NCBI GenBank assembly: GCA_022843825.1
Contig: JALHMX010000016.1
Coordinates: 1-64,000, forward strand
Direction of reading: 5' to 3'
Source: Pseudobdellovibrionaceae bacterium
Lineage (GTDB): Bacteria; Bdellovibrionota; Bdellovibrionia; Bdellovibrionales; Bdellovibrionaceae
Length of the DNA stretch: 64,000 bases
Positions within the stretch are counted from its first letter, which is position 1. Every line of letters begins with the position of its first letter. A program made the position numbers and the translations under genes. Under the pieces are notes generated by a model. That model was not told the DNA's origin. It was given only the letters and a program-made list of their open reading frames with translations, and did not search any database. This document shows, piece by piece, positions 26,132 to 35,106 of the stretch.

Positions 26132-27586
26132 TTAGTTAGTACTTTTGAACATGAACGGGTAGGTAACGACAACTTTGGTTCCGCCTTTTGGCTCAGGAAA
26201 TTTCCATTGCGCAACTTTACTTAACATACATGATTCAGTAGGTAGATTTTTCATTTCTGTTTCTACAATATTTTGAGTAACGACTTGGCCCGTGCCTGAT
26301 ATGATAAACTTCACGGAAACTTTACCGTGTAGGTCAGGGTATGCTGACAACTGTCTTTCATAACAATTTAAAATATGTCCAAGTTGGCTTTTGATATATT
26401 GTGCAATCACTTCGCGATCTAAACCGCCTTCAACTTCGGACTCGTCCTCTAAAAGACCAACGCCGCCGGCCCCAGTTTTCCCGGCAGCTAAACCTGAACC
26501 CAATGAAGCAGCACCACGGCCTCCGGCAATACCAGCCGTATTGACTTTACCGTTGGCAGAGCCAACGGCCTCGCCACTCCAGTCACGACCCGAGGACTCA
26601 ACGTTACCTAAGGCAGACAGCGCGCGACCACTTGGGCCAGATCCTGCCTTAATACCTTGAGATGTTGCGATGACGTTAGCTGTACGAGCATCTGTAGCAG
26701 AAACTTTTCCCATTAGCTGAGATATTCGGGCACCAATTGCGCCTTTTAATAGAGCTTGAGCTTTATTTGGACTCGTTGCTGCAGCAGCCTGAGGAGTAGG
26801 AGCTTTTTCATTTTTAACAGCTACAGCCTTTTCAGGCGTAGCTGCCTTAGGTGCAGACTGTTTAGGTCTTTGAGGCCTTTTCTCTTGTTTGACCACAATA
26901 TTTTGAGCTGCGATCGGAGCCGGAGCAGAAACAACTTGCTCGGGTTTTTTCGAGAATAATCCAATGAAGACAAAGATAAACATAGAAAGCAACGTTGCAT
27001 AAAGCATACGTTTGCTTTCTTTATCAAGCATATTATCTGTTGAAAGTTTGCTAAACCCCTTTAGGTCTTCGACTTGTATTAGTTTTGACTGAAACCCAAA
27101 GTCTTCAATTGAATGCCGATCCCATTCGGTGGTATTCTTAAAAGGAACTAAATGCTTTTCGTTTCCAATGCGATAATAAAATGGCGTATCTACGTTAGTA
27201 ATATCAGTTTTAAGAATTTTACCTTGACGACTAACTAAGATAATTCTTTTTTGAAGTGGACCGCTGGTTTGTACAGCATTTAGTTGCTCGGCTAAGAATT
27301 CATTTTTTTCAATTAAATTGAATTTAAGAGTTGACCCCTCAAATTTATATTCAAAATTATCTTTAATCTCAATGCACGGCTCTTTACAATCTTTTTCAAA
27401 CTGAATAAACACCCATTTGTTATCGTAAAATTCAATAACGGCCTGGAAAGGTGAGTGGTTAGGGTCAACAGAAGATAAATCCGCTTTACGCGATAAACCT
27501 AAAGTTACGCGTTTTTGCTTGGAATCTATTTTCCAAACTTTAGAATGCCCTCTGTTTGAAGTCTGTTTAATTTGTAAAGTTCCCAT
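26132..27586 (-). CDS. GltG/AgmX-like protein: FHA-like domain, membrane segment, TonB-type C-terminal domain
   Basis: The 484-residue protein has an N-terminal FHA-like beta domain (about 10-95) and a short region ending before one membrane helix at about 190-212 (YATLLSMFIFVFIGLF). A long Pro/Ala/Gly-rich linker (about 218-375) follows, then a C-terminal AgmX/PglI-type domain (about 385-484) with a Cys pair (NCYERQL and ESCML). It should cross the inner membrane and span the periplasm, as described for Myxococcus GltG and GltJ, which link the cytoplasm to OM components. Its 3' neighbour is the OM barrel gene. The domain order is seen; the link to gliding is inferred. Confidence 0.83.
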   Translation of the reverse strand: MGTLQIKQTSNRGHSKVWKIDSKQKRVTLGLSRKADLSSVDPNHSPFQAVIEFYDNKWVFIQFEKDCKEPCIEIKDNFEYKFEGSTLKFNLIEKNEFLAEQLNAVQTSGPLQKRIILVSRQGKILKTDITNVDTPFYYRIGNEKHLVPFKNTTEWDRHSIEDFGFQSKLIQVEDLKGFSKLSTDNMLDKESKRMLYATLLSMFIFVFIGLFSKKPEQVVSAPAPIAAQNIVVKQEKRPQRPKQSAPKAATPEKAVAVKNEKAPTPQAAAATSPNKAQALLKGAIGARISQLMGKVSATDARTANVIATSQGIKAGSGPSGRALSALGNVESSGRDWSGEAVGSANGKVNTAGIAGGRGAASLGSGLAAGKTGAGGVGLLEDESEVEGGLDREVIAQYIKSQLGHILNCYERQLSAYPDLHGKVSVKFIISGTGQVVTQNIVETEMKNLPTESCMLSKVAQWKFPEPKGGTKVVVTYPFMFKSTN

Positions 27587-27612
27587 TTGGCCCCCGCCAT
27601 ATATCCTAAACG

Positions 27613-27849
27613 TTAATCTATAAATGCTGCTGTCTCTCGTATTTTTCGGTCCATATCCTTTTGAACTTCATGAAGTGGCGCGAACTTAATTCCTCTTTTT
27701 TGAACTAAATAAGCTCCATCAGGATTTCGAATAGTTCCCTTAAGGCTCATTTCAGAGAAATTAACCTCTTGTACATCGCGAGTTTTTTTCTTCTTCGCCT
27801 GTGCAAAAACACTTGCTGAACAGAATAGAATTAATATAAATAGTCTCAT
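27613..27849 (-). CDS. small secreted protein of the gliding-type locus
   Basis: The 78-residue protein has a signal peptide (MRLFILILFCSASVFAQ), then a Lys-rich patch and a short mixed domain including SEMSLKGTIRNPDGAYLVQKR. Its ATG overlaps the stop of the giant TPR gene (4 bases), so expression is coupled. Small exported proteins of this kind occur beside AglT-type genes in related clusters, but I cannot identify a family from sequence. Confidence 0.7.
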   Translation of the reverse strand: MRLFILILFCSASVFAQAKKKKTRDVQEVNFSEMSLKGTIRNPDGAYLVQKRGIKFAPLHEVQKDMDRKIRETAAFID

Positions 27850-30800
27850 TTTGCCGCCTCACTTAAAAAGCTGATTTTTCGCTTCAACCAGTTTTTTTGT
27901 TCGTTGTTATCGGATCGACTTAATGCTTTTTGATAGTTTTCTAAGGCTAATTTTTTAGAATTTTCAATATTTAACGGAAATTCCTCATGAACACGAGCCA
28001 TTTGTAAGTACATATCAACATTTTTAGGATTACTGCTGAGATATTTTTCTCCCATTTTTAGAGCCTCTGCAGTATTTCCTTTCTGTGCGGTTGATTCAAC
28101 TAAAAGTACAGAAATATTATATCGATCTTGATCTTCAGTGCTTAGACGTTTTAACTCATCAGAGGCACTGATGAAGTCCTTGTCTGAATAGGACTTTAAC
28201 CCAGAGATCAAAGTGATTTCTTTTGAGCTGCGTTTTAAGTCTACAGATTTTTCAAACAGCGGAAGTGCTGCATCAATGCCGTCAAAAGCATAAATCAGTT
28301 TGCCTTTTTGATAGTTAAACATTGAAACGTCACTATCTAGGGCTAACGCTTTTTCAATAAACCATAATGACTTATAGTGCTGTCTGTTTAGATCGGCGAT
28401 AACGCTGAGATAATACAGCCCAATAGCGCGATTTTCCTTAGTTGCTGTCAGCTGTAACGATAATGCTTCAGCGGGGCTATATTTTTTAGCTAATATGCAG
28501 CTTCCAATAGATTGTGCAGAGGCCTTTTTCACATCACATTGTTTGTCATTAGTTCCAGCAGGTAAACGGGTCGTCGTGTTACCTGCAATTTTTAAATCAC
28601 TAGGCAAATAGGATGTCAGTTTTACCGCTTCAGGAAAACTGAGTTGAGGAGATACAGTTTGCTCTGCGCTCAAAGTCGCCCAAATAACATTGCTAATCTG
28701 AGCCGTGTTTTTTGAAATCTGACGAATCTTATCTATGTTTTCATTTTTCTTAGCTATAAAGGGAGTGGACATTTTAATTAATTCCGCACGAAGTGCTTCT
28801 TGATCGGCTTTCCCTAAGCTTGCTGGAATAGGCATTGTTGTTAATGACTCAATAAAATGAGTATATAAACGGTCGATACCTCGCAATGCCTGTTCGTGTA
28901 TTTTTACATTTTTAGCCATTTTAATAGCTGAAGTGTATGCGGTATAAGCCTTATCTAGTTTTTCTGTTTTCATTCCAAGCACTAAGGAAAACTTGGCTTC
29001 CGAGGCTTTAACACTTTGATCTACAAATTCTTTTTCTAAGATTTCAGCTTGAACTAAACGAGCATCAGCGCGAACATCAGAATCAACTGAGCGAGAATTA
29101 ACTTTCAGTGAAAGCTGGAAGGCTTCCGAGTACTTTTTGTCAGATTGAAGTTTGCGAGCCTTTTGAATCAAAAATTCTGTAGCGTAGGGCTCAATATTTT
29201 CTTTCATGATCAACGACTCAATGCCGTTTACGCTAGACAAACTTTGATTTTTGTCTAATGTGCCTGAAAGCTTTTCAAGGATTTTTTGTTTTTTTGAGCT
29301 ATCTGCTTTGGACAGCAAGTTCACATAGCAAGATTGGGCTTCGCGGACTTGGTTATTGACTTGGAGTAAACCACAGTTGGTCTCAGCATAAAATTCTGAA
29401 TTTTTAGGTTCAAGCTTGGAAATTATAGAGAAAGTTTTAATCGTCTGCGAAATATATCCAGCATCAGAATAGGCTTTTGCGGCCTCTTTCAAAGACGAAA
29501 GATTCTTTGCTTCGCTTGGAAACCTTTCGTAGTACTGCAAGCTTAAGTCCGCACCTTTAACATCATATCCATTCGCATAGGCTAAGGAAATTGATTGCCA
29601 TAAGGCTTCTTTAGATAGTTTTGAATCTTTGTGTTCGTTCGAAAAAGCTAACAAGGCGTCAATCTTTTTTGTTGTATCTTGCTTGTCCATTTCGATTTGC
29701 ATTTGTGAGAAATGTGCTTCTTGCTGAATTTGATTTAAGTTTTTACGTCTATCGTCTGAAGTCTTGCTTGCCGCTTTTTGAGCAAAAGACTGAATTGACT
29801 TATAGTCTTTCTTAAGATTATAAATATCTAAAATTATATCTTCAGATTTAAGTTTCAACTTGGCATCTTTTGCCGTGCTCGAAAGAGGTATTAAATACTT
29901 TAAGGCCTCATCTGTGTTTTGTTTTTGATAAGCTAAAAATCCAAGCTTAAATTTTAAAGGCTCTAAGTGTTCGCCCTTCGGGTATTCGCTAACGTAGCGC
30001 AAAGTAAGTTTTTCCTGATCAATAGCTAAAATGTCCTGTTGCTTCTTATCTTTTTCAATCATTTTATCCATGCTGTAAATAGCACCATACAATGCATCAT
30101 GCTTTTTTGCTGGATCTAATTTCTTGTCATTAGAAACAAGTTCATAGTTTTCACTGGCTTTGTCGTATTTTCCCATTTGAAACAAAAGTTCAGCATAGGC
30201 AAATCGTGACAATGAGTCGGGTGATGTCGTATCATCCTTTGCAAGTAATATCTCAAAAGATTTTTCTGTCAACTTTGAAAACTCAACGTGATTTTTATTT
30301 TTAAGCCAGATATCCCACCATTTTTTTGAAATATCTAAGCTGATTTTTTTGAATTCAGATTTACAAGTCGATTCTTTGCTGAAGTCTTTTTCAAAGCAGT
30401 GGTCTGAAAGCTTCTGCATATATCCCAAGACAGCTTCTCTTTGTTTTAACGCCTCATTAACGTCAATGAGTTTAGCGTAGGCTTTTGGTGTTAAAGGACC
30501 ATTTTCATTCTTTTCAATAAACTCTTTTAAAAATATGTTAACATCTTTTTGTAAAGAGTGTGACTCATATAACGAGGCTAGGTTAAGCATCACTTCGCCC
30601 AGCTCATCTTCTGTAGTTATTTTTTGAAAAAAAGAATAAAGCTGCTCTGATGGAAGATTATTTTCAACAAACAACGTCAAATCTCGTAAGGCTTCTTTGC
30701 GCATGTTGTATCTGCGCGCATCCGAGCCTGGAGGGTTATTTTTAACGACTTCTTTAAGCTTATTAACAGCTAAATCATTCTGGTGCATATTATAATAACA

Positions 30801-31493
30801 CCATGCTGACTTATACGATCCATACGGATAGGCTTTCGATTTAGGAAAAGCATCGATTTTTTTGAATTGTTCTAGTGCCGCTTGAAAGTTTTGCTGGTTA
30901 TAGTAAATTTCCCCTAACTCAAGCAGAGCATCGGGGTAAATTGAAGACTTCGTATAGTCTGTTGTGATTTTCGTATAATGCATTTTGGCTTTTTCAGTTT
31001 GTCGAGTTTGAAGGCTAGCCATCGCAATATTAAAATGAACTGCATCCAGATTTTCATATTTAGGAAATCTAACAATGATAGAGTCATAAATTTTTATCGC
31101 AGAATTAAGATATGTAGTAGCACCTTTAACTCCGACATTAGAAACAAATTGTTGTTTTTTGGTGTTCAAATCAAAGAAGCGACCAGACTTAGCACGTCTC
31201 ATGTAAAGCTCGGCTAAACGATAGAGAAGGCCTGCTTCCTCAGGTGTTCCTTTTTTCTTTTCTAATATTCGTGTTAAAGATTCGATAGCTTTAGTTTCGG
31301 ATTTGGTTATTAGTAGTTCTGAATTTAAGGCACGGTCCTGGTTTTTATTTTCGTCAGTGGCATCTAATGCTACTTCTGGCAAAAGACCTTTAGTTTCTTT
31401 TGACTTTTTTAGTGCAAAAGATACCGACGAGGTCGTAACCATTGTTGCAATTAATGACATATTTAATAAATGACGAAAATGATTTAGTTTCAT
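27846..31493 (-). CDS. giant TPR protein of the gliding-type locus
   Basis: The 1215-residue protein has a signal peptide (about 1-28, ending SVSFA) and is built almost wholly from TPR-like helix pairs. Examples are LLYRLAELYMRRAKSG, FNIAMASLQTRQTEKAKMHY, LLELGEIYYNQQNFQAALEQF, FAYAELLFQMGKYDKASENY and the terminal VDMYLQMARVHEE. Length and position suggest a periplasmic scaffold, comparable with the large TPR proteins GltE/AgmK of Myxococcus. It begins at the base next to the stop of the second ExbD/TolR gene, so it is translated with the motor genes. The exact homologue is unresolved. Confidence 0.82.
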   Translation of the reverse strand: MKLNHFRHLLNMSLIATMVTTSSVSFALKKSKETKGLLPEVALDATDENKNQDRALNSELLITKSETKAIESLTRILEKKKGTPEEAGLLYRLAELYMRRAKSGRFFDLNTKKQQFVSNVGVKGATTYLNSAIKIYDSIIVRFPKYENLDAVHFNIAMASLQTRQTEKAKMHYTKITTDYTKSSIYPDALLELGEIYYNQQNFQAALEQFKKIDAFPKSKAYPYGSYKSAWCYYNMHQNDLAVNKLKEVVKNNPPGSDARRYNMRKEALRDLTLFVENNLPSEQLYSFFQKITTEDELGEVMLNLASLYESHSLQKDVNIFLKEFIEKNENGPLTPKAYAKLIDVNEALKQREAVLGYMQKLSDHCFEKDFSKESTCKSEFKKISLDISKKWWDIWLKNKNHVEFSKLTEKSFEILLAKDDTTSPDSLSRFAYAELLFQMGKYDKASENYELVSNDKKLDPAKKHDALYGAIYSMDKMIEKDKKQQDILAIDQEKLTLRYVSEYPKGEHLEPLKFKLGFLAYQKQNTDEALKYLIPLSSTAKDAKLKLKSEDIILDIYNLKKDYKSIQSFAQKAASKTSDDRRKNLNQIQQEAHFSQMQIEMDKQDTTKKIDALLAFSNEHKDSKLSKEALWQSISLAYANGYDVKGADLSLQYYERFPSEAKNLSSLKEAAKAYSDAGYISQTIKTFSIISKLEPKNSEFYAETNCGLLQVNNQVREAQSCYVNLLSKADSSKKQKILEKLSGTLDKNQSLSSVNGIESLIMKENIEPYATEFLIQKARKLQSDKKYSEAFQLSLKVNSRSVDSDVRADARLVQAEILEKEFVDQSVKASEAKFSLVLGMKTEKLDKAYTAYTSAIKMAKNVKIHEQALRGIDRLYTHFIESLTTMPIPASLGKADQEALRAELIKMSTPFIAKKNENIDKIRQISKNTAQISNVIWATLSAEQTVSPQLSFPEAVKLTSYLPSDLKIAGNTTTRLPAGTNDKQCDVKKASAQSIGSCILAKKYSPAEALSLQLTATKENRAIGLYYLSVIADLNRQHYKSLWFIEKALALDSDVSMFNYQKGKLIYAFDGIDAALPLFEKSVDLKRSSKEITLISGLKSYSDKDFISASDELKRLSTEDQDRYNISVLLVESTAQKGNTAEALKMGEKYLSSNPKNVDMYLQMARVHEEFPLNIENSKKLALENYQKALSRSDNNEQKNWLKRKISFLSEAAK

Positions 31494-31982
31494 TTAGTTG
31501 CCCACCGTCGTTACAAGCTTCAGATTTGGAAATCCTGCCATAGATGCCGTATACATAACTTTGCGTAGAGTAGCGAAAGGAAGTTCCTGGTCAGCTTGAA
31601 GTAGTACTTTTCCTGTTTTTGCTAGTTTTTCGTTTGCAGCATTAAACTTTTTCAGCTCATCAAACAAGGGCTGAATAAAATTAGAATCTCTTGGGTCAAT
31701 AGCTGACTGTTCAATTTGGTTGTTTTGAACCTTAGCCAAGACAACCTGATCGAATTTAAGCTCAGTCGGTGAAATCGAAAGCTTAACGCCCTCGATAGGA
31801 TTTTTATCAGTGCTGGATGATGGCAATCTTAAACCTTCAACCATGTCTATTTGCACTTCACTTGCGGCATAAGACTGAAGCAAGAATACTAATAAAATAG
31901 TAAAGATGTCCGTCATTGACGTGATATTTAAATTAAAGGACTGATTTTTTTTGATAGGTACTTCATATCTACTTCGTGGCAT
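31494..31982 (-). CDS. ExbD/TolR-type energy-transducing protein (AglQ/AglS-like)
   Basis: The 162-residue protein has a short cytoplasmic head and one membrane helix with the conserved Asp in NITSMTDIFTILLVFLLQ (D25), the proton-path residue of ExbD/TolR/MotB-type proteins. A periplasmic domain follows, including GKVLLQADQELPFATLRKVMYTA. It forms a motor subunit with the ExbB/TolQ-type protein and its paralogue next door. Two ExbD/TolR proteins with one ExbB match the AglRQS motor of Myxococcus gliding, where AglQ and AglS are the two ExbD-type partners. Confidence 0.88.
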   Translation of the reverse strand: MPRSRYEVPIKKNQSFNLNITSMTDIFTILLVFLLQSYAASEVQIDMVEGLRLPSSSTDKNPIEGVKLSISPTELKFDQVVLAKVQNNQIEQSAIDPRDSNFIQPLFDELKKFNAANEKLAKTGKVLLQADQELPFATLRKVMYTASMAGFPNLKLVTTVGN

Positions 31983-31983
31983 A

Positions 31984-32529
31984 TTAACCGTCCATTACGT
32001 TTGAGAAAACCACTTCAGGAAACATGTAGTCTGTAGTCGCTTCAGTTCCTGTTTTGGTATCTGTAAATTTAAATTTAATATCATTTGATCGTGACTTACG
32101 GGCTTGGTCCATAATCAGCACCAAATCTTTGTAGGCCACATCTGCATCGGGGCTTAGGTCAATTTTAAAAACTTCCGGGTGAGCTTGTTTTATCTCAACC
32201 AATTTCGAATACAGGGCCGCGTAATTAAATTGTTCGTTGAGGTTAGAAATCACATCAACTTTTTCTTGGCCTTGTTTATTGACAATAATTTTGATTCCTT
32301 CTTTTTTATCTACTTCCAAAGTGATATGGGCCGCATTAGCATTATTGGCTTGTTGCTTAATAGCTTCCTGTACAACTTGTGGTAAATCAGTTTCAATAAT
32401 CATCATCTGAACAAATGCGGCAGAAATTAACAGAACCGGAATAAGTTTAACCATAACCGCCAGTAAGGGAGCTAAATCTAGTCCAAACTCTGAGTTATGA
32501 TCAATATTCAATTTAAATCTGCGTCTCAT
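31984..32529 (-). CDS. ExbD/TolR-type protein, second paralogue (AglQ/AglS-like)
   Basis: The 181-residue protein has one membrane helix near its start (LAPLLAVMVKLIPVLLISAAFVQ) and a periplasmic domain with KIDLSPDADVAYKDLVLIMDQA. The ExbD/TolR channel Asp lies at the usual spot only as the D of FGLDLAPLL, that is, shifted relative to the paralogue. One base separates it from the next ExbD gene. In the motor it would pair with the ExbB-type protein encoded upstream. Confidence 0.85.
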   Translation of the reverse strand: MRRRFKLNIDHNSEFGLDLAPLLAVMVKLIPVLLISAAFVQMMIIETDLPQVVQEAIKQQANNANAAHITLEVDKKEGIKIIVNKQGQEKVDVISNLNEQFNYAALYSKLVEIKQAHPEVFKIDLSPDADVAYKDLVLIMDQARKSRSNDIKFKFTDTKTGTEATTDYMFPEVVFSNVMDG

Positions 32530-32556
32530 ATTAATTCCTTATCCTTACTCGATTTA

Positions 32557-33273
32557 TTAAGAAGCTTTGCTATTTGTCGCAGGCGGTACAGGTGCTGCCG
32601 GCGTGTGCGACGGAGTTGCGTTAGCACTTGGAAAAACATGATTTTTATCCAAGCCAGAAATATGACTGCTGGTTAAAGTTTCTGTTAGTTTCGAACATTT
32701 TTCAGAAAGCTCTTGAAGCAAATGGTTTTGCCGAGAAGTGAGGAAAGAAAAAATAACCATTGATGGAATAGCTACAGCTAATCCCAAAGCAGTAGTGTAC
32801 ATAGATACTGCGATACCAGTCGCTAGCATGGTTTGCTTTAAAGCAGGGTCCGCTTGTGCGACCGCTTGGAACGATAAAATTAAACCGTGGATAGTACCTA
32901 ATAGACCTAACAACGTAGCAACGTTAGCTAACATTGATAAGTAATGTAATCTTCGAGTGTACAGCGGAACTGTTTCGGCCATTGCAATATCTTGAGCTTG
33001 AAAGATGGTCTCATCATCACGATCTGCTTTTTCCAAAATACCTTTGTAGGCATTAGCTAGTGGCTTATCTTTTAATTGAGCACAAGTTACAATCGCTTCA
33101 TCGATTTTCTTTGATAAAACCAAAGATTGAATTTTGTTGGTGAACGCATCGACGTTCATGCCGTAGGTAAAATACAAAGCACGAATTCTTTCAATAGCTA
33201 ATCCGATAACAACTATACCAGTACAAAAAATAACCCATCCAACGACACCTGATTGCGCGATAAAACTAAACAT
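32557..33273 (-). CDS. MotA/TolQ/ExbB proton-channel protein (AglR-like)
   Basis: The 238-residue membrane protein has an N-terminal helix (VVGWVIFCTGIVVIGLAIERIRALYF) and a cytoplasmic loop. Paired helices then carry the family block LHYLSMLANVATLLGLLGTIHGLILSF and the Pro/Gly helix ATGIAVSMYTTALGLAVAIPSM. The Ala/Pro/Thr-rich tail after 215 is unusual. It is the channel subunit of a proton-driven motor with the two ExbD/TolR proteins encoded next. The closest analogy is AglR in Myxococcus. Confidence 0.9.
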   Translation of the reverse strand: MFSFIAQSGVVGWVIFCTGIVVIGLAIERIRALYFTYGMNVDAFTNKIQSLVLSKKIDEAIVTCAQLKDKPLANAYKGILEKADRDDETIFQAQDIAMAETVPLYTRRLHYLSMLANVATLLGLLGTIHGLILSFQAVAQADPALKQTMLATGIAVSMYTTALGLAVAIPSMVIFSFLTSRQNHLLQELSEKCSKLTETLTSSHISGLDKNHVFPSANATPSHTPAAPVPPATNSKAS

Positions 33274-33314
33274 ATAAAATTCTCCTTATAATAAATATTA
33301 ATTAACTAAAAAAA

Positions 33315-33896
33315 TTAAGCAGTTCTCTGAGATTCAGCTGGAGTATCAATCCATTCTTTAATCTGAGCTAAGCCGCCAGCATCTAGATCGACAAAATTGA
33401 CTACGTAATAAAGTCCAGATTTTGAGTTCAGGCGCTCTTTGGAAAAGTTTTTACGGGTTATAACGCCTTCAATATTAAATGACTTTTCTATAGTCGATTT
33501 AGTTTTCAGATGAATTTTAATCTTATCACCAACTTGGACTAAAGGCGTGTTCAATAAGCAAAGGCCACCTTCTTCAGATATTGAAGTAATCATGCCATCA
33601 AAAAAACGAATATGGTTGTGACCTAAAATCTCCACGTGATTTTGAATGCGTCGATTTTTTCGTTGGATAAATGCATCCTTATACTCAGGATTATCCTTGA
33701 GTAATAGAAAGCGATCTCTAGAAAATTCTTGCAGGCTATACACCTGAGACCATTTTGGTAAGTGTGGTGCCCAAACATAGCTATAATCCATTAACTCATT
33801 TTTTTGGATCATATGGATCATTTGCTTATAATCATAAGGTCCAACTTTTAAGTTTCCGTTAAGGATGTACCAGTTTTCTTTTGATTCGATTTCCAT
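33315..33896 (-). CDS. GYF-like module plus PilZ-type domain protein
   Basis: The N-terminus (WYILNGNLKVGPYDYKQMIHMI, ending PKWSQVYSLQEF) is a GYF_2-type module. The C-terminal half (about 80-185) is PilZ-like: a basic QRKNRR stretch precedes a beta-barrel with ITSISEEGGL in place of the usual D/NxSxxG. Cyclic di-GMP binding is possible, but the motif is imperfect. An upstream TTG at 33920 is in frame; I prefer the ATG at 33896 with AAGG 10 bases upstream. It lies between the VWA lipoprotein and the ExbB gene and may link second-messenger state to the motor. Confidence 0.75.
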   Translation of the reverse strand: MEIESKENWYILNGNLKVGPYDYKQMIHMIQKNELMDYSYVWAPHLPKWSQVYSLQEFSRDRFLLLKDNPEYKDAFIQRKNRRIQNHVEILGHNHIRFFDGMITSISEEGGLCLLNTPLVQVGDKIKIHLKTKSTIEKSFNIEGVITRKNFSKERLNSKSGLYYVVNFVDLDAGGLAQIKEWIDTPAESQRTA

Positions 33897-33927
33897 TTTG
33901 TCGTTACCTTTCAATTTCAATCGTTAA

Positions 33928-35049
33928 TTAAGGAATTGTTAAATCTGGGTAGTAAGTTAATGATACTGCAGCACCATTTTGAGGTCTGTACTGAGAGCCA
34001 TTGACTTTCACCACATTTGAATCAGTATAGTAGCTCCAGCCATTGGTATCACTTTGAGGAACGATAACACCATCAACAGTTAACTTGATGGTGGATACGA
34101 TAGGCTTTTTGGCTAACTGGAAAATAGCCGAGCCTTGTTCTTCAATTTGAGAGCTAATATTATCCAGAGTCTCATCAAAAGGATTGCAAAGTGAGTTCTT
34201 AGAGCCGCCGGTTAAGTCAGCCAACTGCATATAACGATGTCCAATTTTTCTTAAGATGCTTCCATTGGGATCAAGCGTTGCTAAACAGGCACTGTCTAAG
34301 ATTGAAATAGTTGAAACCGAAAAATCATTTGCAGCTGTTCCGCCGGTAAAGTTTTCTAAGAAAGTTTTAAATTGATCTACGGGAATTAAATTTGGATTAG
34401 AATAGTTTTCATTCAAGCCGATACCTGTGTGAGAGAAATCTTCTTCATCAGAAATGATAACCACAGCTAAAAAAGCCTCCGGGCGATGAAAGTTGCGATT
34501 AGGACTGGCGCTGCCGTTAGCCATTGTTTGATATTCTAAGGCTGCTTTGAAGCTAGAAAGTGCGCGTTCATCTCCTGAGCCATCAACACCCATGTGTGCG
34601 TTACCAATAAAGTCATCTTTTAATCGTTGTTGTTCTGTCGGGTTGGTTAAATCGTAAAGGACATTATCTAATACGTAATTTGATGAGCTCGCACCTTTGC
34701 GGAATACAGTACGATACTCAGCGCAGTATGAATAACCAGTGCATCCTGCGGGCAAAGACATAAAGTGAGGATAGCGCCAAGCTTCAGAAGTGGTTACTGC
34801 AATTCGGAAGTCATAACCTTTAGTGATGAAGCGATCGATGAATGACGAAAAGTTAGCGCCAAGCTGTTGTTGGAAGTTATTCATGGATCCTGAATTATCT
34901 ACTACAAACAGAACATCTATTTTACGAGCGGTATAAACTGCTTTTTGTTCATACGTCGATGAATCTGCTAAAACAGAAAATGATCCGCCACCTTTATCAC
35001 AACTTGATAAGAGCGAAACCGCAGCTAGAGTTAATAATAAGTATTTCAC
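33928..35049 (-). CDS. VWA-domain lipoprotein (CglB-like)
   Basis: The protein has a lipobox LLSSC, then a von Willebrand A domain with the metal-site motif VDNSGSM (DxSxS) and VVIISDEEDF. A C-terminal region rich in strands follows. The frame opens further upstream at 35106, but a GTG at 35049 follows GGAGG with good spacing and gives a proper lipoprotein signal, so I chose it. Myxococcus CglB, an OM lipoprotein adhesin used in gliding, also has a VWA domain, so this could be the adhesin of the locus. It is the first gene of the block; the long intergenic stretch lies upstream. Confidence 0.82.
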   Translation of the reverse strand: MKYLLLTLAAVSLLSSCDKGGGSFSVLADSSTYEQKAVYTARKIDVLFVVDNSGSMNNFQQQLGANFSSFIDRFITKGYDFRIAVTTSEAWRYPHFMSLPAGCTGYSYCAEYRTVFRKGASSSNYVLDNVLYDLTNPTEQQRLKDDFIGNAHMGVDGSGDERALSSFKAALEYQTMANGSASPNRNFHRPEAFLAVVIISDEEDFSHTGIGLNENYSNPNLIPVDQFKTFLENFTGGTAANDFSVSTISILDSACLATLDPNGSILRKIGHRYMQLADLTGGSKNSLCNPFDETLDNISSQIEEQGSAIFQLAKKPIVSTIKLTVDGVIVPQSDTNGWSYYTDSNVVKVNGSQYRPQNGAAVSLTYYPDLTIP

Positions 35050-35106
35050 AAGATCCTCCATTGACTCAATTATCGTCGGAACGATTTTAAAAGTTGAGTA
35101 CGACAA

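Noticed and set aside
26391-26660. Plus-strand open frame of 89 codons rich in Pro and Ala
   Set aside because: It is the antisense shadow of the Pro/Ala/Gly-rich linker of the GltG-like gene; repetitive composition keeps the opposite frame open.
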